Below are positions 6,746 through 13,434 of a DNA stretch of 37,473 nucleotides, one piece after another. The notes under the pieces are model-generated. The model did no database searches and had not been told where the DNA came from. It saw nothing but the letters and a program-made list of their open reading frames with translations. Source of the stretch: an uncultured Eubacteriales bacterium (GTDB lineage Bacteria > Bacillota > Clostridia > Peptostreptococcales > Anaerovoracaceae); assembly GCA_902779185.1 (NCBI GenBank), contig CACZAM010000017.1:1-37473 (forward strand). The letters run 5' to 3'. The translations under genes and the position numbers were made by a program. The stretch's first letter is position 1; each line of letters starts with the position of its first letter.

Positions 6746-8350
6746 CTACCACATGTTTTCGTCAGGAATATGCTCCAGCGTCGGGTCGAGCGGCTCCTCG
6801 CGCAGCACGGTACGCATGTACTGACTGAATTCGTCGCGGATCGCCTGTCTTGTGTAGACTCTCGGATCGCAGAGGTCGTGGCATACCCACACAACGTGGA
6901 TGCCTCTTTCGCGGCCCTGCTCCTCGAACATTCCGTGGAGTCCGTCGAGAGCCTTGCAGCTCATGTGCTCCCACATCATTACCATATCGGCGTTCATGAT
7001 CTCGCAGAACTCCCAGAGCTCATCGACGAGCACTTTATATCCTCCGTGGGTACGGTTGCGCATGATCATGTTCTCGTTGAGCCACGCCATGTCGAACCAT
7101 GCTTTCTCTCTGTTCTCAGGAGTATCTTCCTCCGCGATCATGTCGGTGTTGACCATCGACAGCATGTCTGTCAGAGGCACAACGCCCCAGCAATGCATCA
7201 TCCAGTAAAGCATGTGGATGTTGTACTGCGGCTGTACGCCCCAAACTATGCATCTGTGCCTGTACTCAGGGCAGATCATGGTTTTTTTCCTGTAACCCTG
7301 CTCAACGAGCTTGCTGATCTTCTTGTCTTTCGGCGGGAAGAGAGGGGAACGTCCGCAGTTGCCCATGTAGTTTGTGTCATTGTAGAGCGAGAACACCGAT
7401 CCGACGAACTGCGGATAGTCTGTGCTGTTGGTATCGAGCCAGAATGCGCGGTGCTTCGTGGCGTCGTTTACTCTGGCAGCGCTCTCGAAGTAACGCTTCC
7501 AGTCCCACTTCTCATGAGCGTGTTCTTCGATGAACTTTACTGCTTCCTTCATGTCGTTTGCAGCGTATTCCTGCACATCATCCTCCTTGTGGCGGAGCGG
7601 TGCGGTCAGCTGGAACGTAGGAATGCCGTATTCACGCTCGAGTCTGTGGGCGATAACTCCGTTGCCCATGAGGGAGCCGTCGCATGTCGTGTTGACCTGG
7701 ACTGCGCAGCATCCGAGAACAGCGAAGTCGTCATCTATCGAGATTCCGGCCTCAGCCTCAGGCATCGGACAGACATCGCCCGGAAGTCCGAATTCCTGAG
7801 CAACGTCAAGATAGTGAGTCGTCGAGTTCTGAGTCAGCAGGTTGGCGACGAACATGGTCGGGACCTCTCTGAGGATGGCTGTCGTATCCTTGAATCCCAT
7901 CATGAACGCCGTCATGGCGTTTTCGTCTGTAAGCACGCATGTCTTTGAGAACGCTTCGTTGTTGCCCGTACGGCGGTCGCCCTTGAAGATGTTGTCCATC
8001 GTCTTGGCTACGTCGTAAATTACGAAGTTCATGGCCGTGTGCGTGATGCGCAGAGGCTCGTCTCTGAGACCGAGCGTGAACTTGTCCATCATGTAAGGAA
8101 CCGCCAGGTAGTTTGCCATCCATCTGTAGCGGAACATCGCCTTTATGTTGCGTGGTTTGGCAATGAATCTTGCGAGTATGGACATGATGTATAGCCATCT
8201 CGAATAATCGTAAAGTGTATCCTTTACGCCTCTCCATTCGCGGCGGACGAAGACCTTCGTCTTTCCGTTGGTAGGATAGAGCTTGCCGAGCGTCTGGTCG
8301 CCTTTTTTCTTTTTAGGGTTAGTGATCTTCCTGACCGTTTTGAATGCCAT
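6746..8350 (-). CDS. 2-hydroxyacyl-CoA dehydratase family protein, larger subunit
   Basis: A 534-residue protein of the HgdB/HadC D-component family (2-hydroxyacyl-CoA dehydratases, 4Fe-4S enzymes that remove water from (R)-2-hydroxyacyl-CoA by a ketyl-radical mechanism). Recognisable parts are Cys194 in DVCPMPEAEAG, the signature TTCDGS (Cys223) and the C-terminal pair MSCKALDG (Cys464) / CHDLCDPR (Cys490, Cys494), which carry the likely cluster ligands. At 534 residues it is 100 or more longer than usual; an additional basic N-terminus and mid-region account for the excess. It overlaps its partner gene by one base (TAATG) and has GGGAGGTGAG in the partner's end, so translation is coupled. 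No activator (HgdC-type ATPase) is nearby. The CoA ester substrate is unknown. Confidence 0.85.
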   Translation of the reverse strand: MAFKTVRKITNPKKKKGDQTLGKLYPTNGKTKVFVRREWRGVKDTLYDYSRWLYIMSILARFIAKPRNIKAMFRYRWMANYLAVPYMMDKFTLGLRDEPLRITHTAMNFVIYDVAKTMDNIFKGDRRTGNNEAFSKTCVLTDENAMTAFMMGFKDTTAILREVPTMFVANLLTQNSTTHYLDVAQEFGLPGDVCPMPEAEAGISIDDDFAVLGCCAVQVNTTCDGSLMGNGVIAHRLEREYGIPTFQLTAPLRHKEDDVQEYAANDMKEAVKFIEEHAHEKWDWKRYFESAARVNDATKHRAFWLDTNSTDYPQFVGSVFSLYNDTNYMGNCGRSPLFPPKDKKISKLVEQGYRKKTMICPEYRHRCIVWGVQPQYNIHMLYWMMHCWGVVPLTDMLSMVNTDMIAEEDTPENREKAWFDMAWLNENMIMRNRTHGGYKVLVDELWEFCEIMNADMVMMWEHMSCKALDGLHGMFEEQGRERGIHVVWVCHDLCDPRVYTRQAIRDEFSQYMRTVLREEPLDPTLEHIPDENMW

Positions 8351-9552
8351 TACTTCTCACCTCCCTGCAGTTTCTTTATCTCAATGCTTTCAATGAATGC
8401 CTGTACGCGGGTACGCATCTGGCCTGCACCGGCATTGATGTTGTATGGTCTGTCTACGGAGAGCACCGGGAATCCGTAATCCTCCCTCAGCATGTGCGAT
8501 CCGAGCATGCGCTCGTAAGCCCACGGGTCGCAGAACTTGACCTGTTCGTAGATGATTCCGTCTGCCTTGTACTCCTTCGCAAGGTCGTTGACATATTTCT
8601 TACGGCCGTAGACCTTCTCCATGTTCATCGTACGCGGGCACTGGCTTGCCATGGTGTAGTGGCGGCAGATCTGCGTAAGTATGTCGTCCTCAGAGTCCGG
8701 ATCTATCTCGATAGGATCTCTGCCCGGGAACGAACCGAAGCAGTATCTGTCAGCGCATACGTAAGTGCCGCACTCCTCGATCAGCTTTATCATTCCGATG
8801 TCATCGATTTCGGAACCGACCACCAGTACGCGGGCACGCCACTTCTTGCCGTCAGGCTCTCTGGTCTTCAGCTCCTCGAGCGTCTCTCTCAGCTTGTCGA
8901 TGAGCAGATACTTTGGAGCCAGGTATGTTGCCAGCGTTATCACGTGGAACTCATAACCTGTGATGCGCGGATCATCCTCCTTGCGGAACTCGCCGATCTC
9001 ACGGATGAGCCTGCAGACCTCATTGTGCTCCTCGACCGCCTTGAGCATGGCCTCTTCGGAAATGTCGATGCCGTAGTTCTCATGCAGCGGCTTGAGTATG
9101 TGATTCTGGCTCTGCAGTTTCAGGAGCGCGACACCGTTTTCGGTCGCTTTCATAGGTATCTCCATGAACTGATAAAAGAAGTTTTCCTTTCCCTCGTCCA
9201 TGGTGTGAAGCAGCTCCATGTTCTCGGCGGCACGGTTCATCATGGTGCAGCCGTCCGCCGCGATCAGGCAGTCCGCAAAGTTGAAGCCTCCCTCGATCGC
9301 TCTCTCCAGCAGCGCCCTGCTCGTCTCGCACAGAAAACTCGTCATATAGTACGTGGCGATGTCGAGCGAGCCGGTATTAGGCGCAAAAAGACGAACCGAG
9401 AACGCGTTGCCAAGGTTCATCAGGGGCTCCGGTATATTCTCGCACGTAAACGCCGCGCAGATCTTGCCGTCTTTCCTGGCCTGTTCTATCAGTTCGTTAT
9501 TTGCATTCTGCAGGAGGTTCTCAAAATACAAAAGATGCTTGAGGTCTTTCAT
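8350..9552 (-). CDS. 2-hydroxyacyl-CoA dehydratase family protein, smaller subunit
   Basis: A 400-residue protein of the same family, expected to pair with the 534-residue product to form the heterodimeric dehydratase. Likely cluster ligands are Cys75 (SFLCETSRALLE), Cys102 (AADGCTMMNR) and Cys341 (VKFCDPWAYE). The C-terminal GQMRTRVQAFIE helix is a reliable family signature. Length is normal. GGAGAAATAAT before the ATG on the minus strand gives a good ribosome site. It is the first gene of the two-gene operon, behind a promoter at 9638-9667 and a leader with a possible attenuator. Such enzymes serve fermentation of Glu, Leu, Phe or 2-hydroxy acids; lacking acyl-CoA dehydrogenase, CoA-transferase or activator genes here, I do not assign a substrate. 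Confidence 0.85.
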   Translation of the reverse strand: MKDLKHLLYFENLLQNANNELIEQARKDGKICAAFTCENIPEPLMNLGNAFSVRLFAPNTGSLDIATYYMTSFLCETSRALLERAIEGGFNFADCLIAADGCTMMNRAAENMELLHTMDEGKENFFYQFMEIPMKATENGVALLKLQSQNHILKPLHENYGIDISEEAMLKAVEEHNEVCRLIREIGEFRKEDDPRITGYEFHVITLATYLAPKYLLIDKLRETLEELKTREPDGKKWRARVLVVGSEIDDIGMIKLIEECGTYVCADRYCFGSFPGRDPIEIDPDSEDDILTQICRHYTMASQCPRTMNMEKVYGRKKYVNDLAKEYKADGIIYEQVKFCDPWAYERMLGSHMLREDYGFPVLSVDRPYNINAGAGQMRTRVQAFIESIEIKKLQGGEK

Positions 9553-9574
9553 ATTATTTCTCCTCTTCCATATT

Positions 9575-9602
9575 AAAAAATCCCTCTCATTACCAATAAG
9601 AG
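9575..9602 (-). promoter_or_regulatory. Possible leader attenuator of the dehydratase operon
   Basis: On the minus strand CTCTTATT (9595-9602), loop GGT, AATGAGAG (9584-9591) forms an 8-bp stem with one G-U pair, followed by GGA and six T. It lies inside the leader between the promoter (9638-9667) and the start codon (9552), so it would end transcription before the genes unless refolded. The stem is AU-rich and its strength uncertain. Confidence 0.35.
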
Positions 9603-9637
9603 TACTAAAACACCCTCATCAGTTTTCCTCTGATAAA

Positions 9638-9667
9638 ATATTAACCTCTATACAGGGTTTTTATCAA
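9638..9667 (-). promoter_or_regulatory. Promoter of the dehydratase operon
   Basis: On the minus strand: -35 TTGATA (plus 9662-9667), an 18-base spacer and -10 TAATAT (plus 9638-9643). It is placed between the terminator of the upstream reductase gene and the first dehydratase gene, giving a leader of about 80 bases. Confidence 0.5.
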
Positions 9668-9714
9668 GGTTTTATAAAGCGCATATTGTTTTTTTGCTTC
9701 TCTTTTATACAAGC

Positions 9715-9781
9715 AAAAAATACAAAAGCCGCAAAATCGTCAGAAGGGAAAGCGTACTCCCTCAAGGACATTTTGCGGCTT
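9715..9781 (-). terminator. Intrinsic terminator of the aldo/keto reductase gene
   Basis: A perfect 12-bp inverted repeat, AAGCCGCAAAAT (9726-9737) / ATTTTGCGGCTT (9770-9781), encloses a smaller stem, and on the minus strand is followed by TTTTGTATTTTTTG. It starts 7 bases after the reductase stop codon. Confidence 0.85.
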
Positions 9782-9787
9782 CCTTTA

Positions 9788-10933
9788 TTACTCGCCTTTA
9801 AGAAGTTCTGCAAACTTCGTCATGGTGCCCGGTATGTCGATCTGCTGCGGGCATACCGCCGCGCAGGCTCCGCATCCGATACAGGCAGTCGGAAGCTTGC
9901 TCTCGTCGAGCGCGGCAAGCGCCATAGGAGCGATAAATCCGCCTTCGCTGTATGCGTGCTCATTGTAGAGCGAGAGCAGCCTCGGGATATCGAGTTCCAT
10001 AGGACACTTCGTAGTGCAGTATCTGCATCCGGTGCAAGGCACCGTTCCGGCATTCTTTCCGGTAGTATCGTAGTGCGCCGCTGTCAGCAGTATTGCGATA
10101 TCGTCGTCTGTGAGATCTCTTCTCTCGCTGAAGAAATCGACATTCTGCTTCAGCTGTTCGAAATTGGACATTCCTGAGAGAATCATGGTGACTCCCGGCA
10201 CGGACTCAACAAAAGCGAAGGCCCAGTTTGCAGGAGTATAGTCAGGATTGCTCTTCGCGAGCAGCTTCTCTCCGCCGAGGGCTGAGCCGGCGAGCTTTCC
10301 TCCGCGCAGCGGCTCCATTACCCAGATAGGAAGGCCGATGTTGTTGAGCTCTTCGACCTTGTCTTTCGCGTTCTGGAATTCGAAATCCAGATAGTTGAGC
10401 TGTATCTGGCAGAACTCGAGATGACTGTGGTTCTTCATTATGAAGCGGTGCATGGTCTCCTGATTTCCGTGACACGAGAATCCGAGGTGGCGGATCTTTC
10501 CTTCTTCTTTCATCCTGAGCAGGAACTCCGTAAGCCCTGTGCTGTCATCGAGATACTTATCGATATTCAGCTCGCAGACGTTATGGTAGAGATAAAAGTC
10601 GAAATAGTCAGTTTTGCATTTCTCAAGCTGTTTTTTGAAAATCTCCTCATGCTTGCCGAAGTTCGACAGATCGTAGCCTGGGAACTTGCTTGCAAGATAA
10701 TAACTGCTTCTGTCGTATTTCGACAGAGCTTCTCCGACAACTGTCTCGCTGTTGCCTGCGTGATAGCCCCATGCGGTATCGTAGTAATTGATACCGTTCG
10801 CCATCGAGTAATCTACCATCTCCTGCACAGCCTGCGGATCCGGTCTTGAATCATCGCCGTCGATGCAAGGCAGCCTCATGCAGCCAAGCCCGAGGCCGGA
10901 CAGCTTAAGGTCTTTAAAATTGTTATAGTACAT
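9788..10933 (-). CDS. Aldo/keto reductase with C-terminal 2x[4Fe-4S] ferredoxin domain
   Basis: A 381-residue fusion of an aldo/keto reductase barrel (about 1-285) and a bacterial ferredoxin domain (about 295-381). The AKR tetrad is Asp52, Tyr57, Lys83 and His117. Cluster ligands are Cys300/303/306/310 (CTGCRYCTTKCP) and Cys351/354/357/361 (CIGCGACAAVCP). The family is common in anaerobes; it presumably moves electrons between ferredoxin or a flavin donor and a carbonyl or NAD(P)H, but no member of this type has a role I can assign with certainty. GGAAAGGAAT precedes the ATG. It sits directly below the cooT terminator and upstream of the dehydratase operon, each with its own terminator, so co-function with the dehydratase is possible but unproven. 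Confidence 0.88.
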   Translation of the reverse strand: MYYNNFKDLKLSGLGLGCMRLPCIDGDDSRPDPQAVQEMVDYSMANGINYYDTAWGYHAGNSETVVGEALSKYDRSSYYLASKFPGYDLSNFGKHEEIFKKQLEKCKTDYFDFYLYHNVCELNIDKYLDDSTGLTEFLLRMKEEGKIRHLGFSCHGNQETMHRFIMKNHSHLEFCQIQLNYLDFEFQNAKDKVEELNNIGLPIWVMEPLRGGKLAGSALGGEKLLAKSNPDYTPANWAFAFVESVPGVTMILSGMSNFEQLKQNVDFFSERRDLTDDDIAILLTAAHYDTTGKNAGTVPCTGCRYCTTKCPMELDIPRLLSLYNEHAYSEGGFIAPMALAALDESKLPTACIGCGACAAVCPQQIDIPGTMTKFAELLKGE

Positions 10934-10950
10934 AAATTATTCCTTTCCAT

Positions 10951-11007
10951 AAAAAGCTTTGATCATATGTTGATGCGAGCGTTGCGTAGAAGCCGTATGA
11001 TCAAAGC
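10951..11007 (-). terminator. Terminator (possible attenuator) between cooT and the reductase gene
   Basis: Perfect 12-bp inverted repeat GCTTTGATCATA (10956-10967) / TATGATCAAAGC (10996-11007), 28-base loop. On the minus strand it is followed by TTTTT (10951-10955). The 5' arm includes the cooT stop codon, and the T-run ends only 17 bases before the start of the reductase gene, leaving no room for a separate promoter after it. Read-through, or a promoter inside the loop, must supply the reductase. Confidence 0.65.
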
Positions 11008-11189
11008 CCTTTTACGATAACGTAATTATCCATCAGGTCAACTTTTTCAAGTGTACCGTCGAACGTATAGCGTATTCCCATCAGATCGGTGAAAATGATC
11101 TTTCCTCCGTCCACTCTGATATCCGCCACGTTCTTTGCCAGCAGGTTGGCATCGCTGACTTCATTCTTGTAAACCATTGAAAGACACAT
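11001..11189 (-). CDS. CooT-family nickel-binding protein
   Basis: A 62-residue protein starting MCLSMVYKNE, matching the small CooT family. In Rhodospirillum rubrum CooT is a nickel chaperone linked to maturation of carbon monoxide dehydrogenase, binding Ni(II) as a homodimer through Cys2. Cys2 is present here and is the only cysteine. The rest is a compact beta-rich SH3/Sm-like fold with VDGGKIIFTDLMG in the middle. GGAGGG on the minus strand lies eight bases before the ATG. It is the last gene of the group DUF1295 - acetyltransferase - flavoprotein - cooT, ending in a terminator that overlaps its stop codon. No CO dehydrogenase, hydrogenase or urease gene is visible, so the client enzyme is unknown. 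Confidence 0.85.
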   Translation of the reverse strand: MCLSMVYKNEVSDANLLAKNVADIRVDGGKIIFTDLMGIRYTFDGTLEKVDLMDNYVIVKGL

Positions 11190-11245
11190 ATCCGGTCCCT
11201 CCTTTACTCTTTCAGCTCTGTGTTTTATCCGAACTGTTATTTCTT

Positions 11246-11872
11246 TTACTTTCCGTCCATGAAGCTGGTAAAGCTGTCATGCTCCACCTTCGGGAGCCCG
11301 TATTTTTCCCTGGCATCCGCAAAGGCTTTGATCATGAAAGCCATGTTGCGCGCGAGATTCCTCATGACCTGAAGGCCTTCGGCATCCTTCTTTACATCTT
11401 CAGCCGTAAAGCCGTGAACCTGGTTCCAGTATGTGGATGTCGCAATAGGCATGCCGCTTATGCTGAAGTATTTGTTGAGAACATCGAACGAAGCAGTAGT
11501 GCCTCCGCGCCTTGCGCTCACCACGGCAGCTCCCACCTTCATGTGCATGTCGTACTGCGCGCTGTAGAACAGCCTGTCAAGGAACGAGATAAGGGTTCCG
11601 TTCGGCGAGCTGTAGTAGACAGGGCTTCCGACTACGAGTCCGTCTGCTTTCTCGAGCTTCGCGTTGACCTCGTTCACTATGTCGTTGAAAACACAACCGT
11701 CATGCGTAGAACAGTATCCGCATGCAGCACATCCTCTGATGCTTTTATTCCCAAGGTGGATGAGTTCTGTTTCGATACCCTCTTCATTGAATGTCTTTAT
11801 CATCTCATCAAGAGCGGTCGCCGTGCACTGGTCAGCCCTTGGGCTGCCGTTTATCAGAATTACTTTAGCCAT
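11246..11872 (-). CDS. Iron-sulfur flavoprotein / NAD(P)H-dependent FMN reductase-like
   Basis: A 208-residue flavodoxin-fold protein. NGSPRADQCTA (8-18) is the FMN phosphate loop, and GSPVYYSSPNGTLISFLDR (82-100) the second FMN segment. A compact Cys motif, Cys48-x2-Cys51-x2-Cys54-x5-Cys60, matches the 4Fe-4S site of archaeal and clostridial Isf proteins, which transfer electrons from ferredoxin to acceptors such as O2 or H2O2. Such a role, or quinone/nitro-compound reduction, is inferred. Ribosome site GGAGAAAGAGG. It lies 18 bases after the acetyltransferase and 56 before cooT in the same direction, thus probably one transcript. Confidence 0.85.
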   Translation of the reverse strand: MAKVILINGSPRADQCTATALDEMIKTFNEEGIETELIHLGNKSIRGCAACGYCSTHDGCVFNDIVNEVNAKLEKADGLVVGSPVYYSSPNGTLISFLDRLFYSAQYDMHMKVGAAVVSARRGGTTASFDVLNKYFSISGMPIATSTYWNQVHGFTAEDVKKDAEGLQVMRNLARNMAFMIKAFADAREKYGLPKVEHDSFTSFMDGK

Positions 11873-11890
11873 GATACCTCTTTCTCCTAT

Positions 11891-12520
11891 CTATTTATAC
11901 CTCTTTTCTATTTCTTCAAGATCCATGCGTTCATCCCTGAAGAAGAACTCCCGGTCGCGCTCAGATATCTCACGCATCACTCTGCACGGATTGCCGACCG
12001 CCACTACATTCGCAGGGATGTCCCTCGTGACTACACTGCCCGCGCCAATGACCGAGTCATCACCGATGGTGACTCCCGGAAGCACTATCACTCCCGCGCC
12101 CAGCCACACGCGTCTGCCTATATGCACGTCTTTGTTGAATTGCAGGTAGCCGTCTTCGCGAAGCTCCGGAAGGATAGGGTGAGCAGCCGTCACAATCGTG
12201 ACGTTAGGACCAAACTGGGTCCAGTCGCCTATATATATGTGTCCGTCATCGACCAGCGTCAGATTGAAGTTTGCGTAGATATTGGAGCCCATGTGCACAT
12301 GACTCCCGCCCCAGTTGGCGTTTAGAGGTCTCTGTATATACACATTGTCGCCGCATTCTGCAAAGACTTCCTTCATATAACGCTGCTGTTCCTCGAACTG
12401 CGAGGGCAGGAGGTCGTTGAACGCCTTCAGCCTGTCTCCGTACGGTCTCTGCTCTTCAAATATCTCCTCAGCGCCGGTGTCGTACAGCAGCCCGGCTTCC
12501 ATTCTTTCTTTTTCAGTCAT
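11891..12520 (-). CDS. Maltose/galactoside-type O-acetyltransferase
   Basis: A 209-residue left-handed beta-helix acetyltransferase of the Maa/LacA/NodL group: an N-terminal helical Mac domain (about 1-55) and hexapeptide repeats (about 70-185). The catalytic His is His114 in TAAHP. GAGSVVTRDIPANVVAVGNP (about 159-178) is the characteristic coil segment near the acetyl-CoA site. It transfers acetyl from acetyl-CoA to a sugar hydroxyl; the sugar cannot be read from sequence. Length is normal for the family. The Shine-Dalgarno is weak (AGGGACAG). Spacing of 27 bases from the DUF1295 gene and 18 to the flavoprotein gene indicates an operon. Confidence 0.9.
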   Translation of the reverse strand: MTEKERMEAGLLYDTGAEEIFEEQRPYGDRLKAFNDLLPSQFEEQQRYMKEVFAECGDNVYIQRPLNANWGGSHVHMGSNIYANFNLTLVDDGHIYIGDWTQFGPNVTIVTAAHPILPELREDGYLQFNKDVHIGRRVWLGAGVIVLPGVTIGDDSVIGAGSVVTRDIPANVVAVGNPCRVMREISERDREFFFRDERMDLEEIEKRYK

Positions 12521-12547
12521 TTCTGTCCCTGTTCTGCCGGTCCGTTA

Positions 12548-13342
12548 TCAGGCAACCAGCCATTTATATTTCGCAACGCTGTAGAGCGGTATGAATGGTA
12601 TCATGATAGGCGTTTTGTTTTTATATGCCCAGTACTCCGGGTCGTCCTTATATGTCCTGTCCTGCCGCATTTCGAGTCTGCGGGCTCCGCCGAACATCAC
12701 ATAAATGATGCCGATGTATCCCAGCAGAGCGGCGGTCCACTGCCACGCGCCCGTGTTTGAACCGATACCAATGAGAAGCACTCCCGTCCAGAAGGTCATT
12801 TCGCCCAGATAATTAGGGCATCTGACGAGTTTATACAGCCCGGTATCGACGAATCTTCCGGGTCTTTCTCTCTTTGCCAGACTTTTCTGCACATCGGCGC
12901 TGGTCTCGGTAACAAGCCCGATCGCCATTATGATGATGCCCGCTATGACCCATCCGCTCGTACCTTTACCATTCTGCAGTCTGAACAATACAGGCGAGAC
13001 CTCGCATGCATAGAGCAGAGCAGCTGAGATCCAGATACCGCATTTAGCAATGAAGGACATTCCCTTGCCGTCCTTGATCTCGGACTTCATCCTTTTGTTG
13101 TACGAACTCTTTTTGACTTCCCTGTAGGTAAGGAATCCGCCGAGTCTTAAGCCATACATCATGAACAGAACGCAGGCGATAATAAGACCTGCGTCAGCTC
13201 CGGCGCCATAAAGGCAGAGAAGCGCCAGCCCTATGGCCGCTATGGAGAACCCATAGCCTATCGATATGAACCATACATACTTTTTGAATCCTATCGCACT
13301 TACGATGACCGCAACTGCGAATATTGCTAAAAATCCGGACAT
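12548..13342 (-). CDS. DUF1295 / steroid 5-alpha-reductase-like membrane protein
   Basis: A 264-residue membrane protein with about seven hydrophobic segments and the C-terminal signature DTGLYKLVRCPNYLGEMTFW (166-185), which matches the RHPNYFGE region of DUF1295 proteins and the isoprenylcysteine methyltransferase/5-alpha-reductase superfamily; there it lines the cofactor site (NADPH or SAM). The substrate in bacteria is mostly unknown and probably a lipid or isoprenoid. His of the usual RHPNY is Cys here (RCPNY). AAGGGAG precedes the ATG. It is the first gene of the minus-strand group, 92 bases after the DUF1295-independent prmC fusion gene; I see no clear promoter or terminator in that gap. 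Confidence 0.8.
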   Translation of the reverse strand: MSGFLAIFAVAVIVSAIGFKKYVWFISIGYGFSIAAIGLALLCLYGAGADAGLIIACVLFMMYGLRLGGFLTYREVKKSSYNKRMKSEIKDGKGMSFIAKCGIWISAALLYACEVSPVLFRLQNGKGTSGWVIAGIIIMAIGLVTETSADVQKSLAKRERPGRFVDTGLYKLVRCPNYLGEMTFWTGVLLIGIGSNTGAWQWTAALLGYIGIIYVMFGGARRLEMRQDRTYKDDPEYWAYKNKTPIMIPFIPLYSVAKYKWLVA

Positions 13343-13434
13343 TGATTCTGATTACTCCCTTCTGAGGCGCTTCCGGCCCTTTCCGGTCTGCTCTCTTTGT
13401 CTGTTAAAAGTAATCTCTGTTCCCCTTTAAATCA

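Noticed and set aside
6704-7948. Long plus-strand open frame (414 codons) opposite the larger dehydratase subunit
   Set aside because: It is the antisense of a gene with clear family motifs, lacks a ribosome site, and has a composition typical of antisense reading of GC-biased codons.
8344-9576. Long plus-strand open frame (410 codons) opposite the smaller dehydratase subunit
   Set aside because: Antisense shadow of a recognised gene; rich in Arg, Val and His with no domain.
11177-12325. Plus-strand open frame of 382 codons across the cooT, flavoprotein and acetyltransferase genes
   Set aside because: It runs antisense through three recognisable genes.
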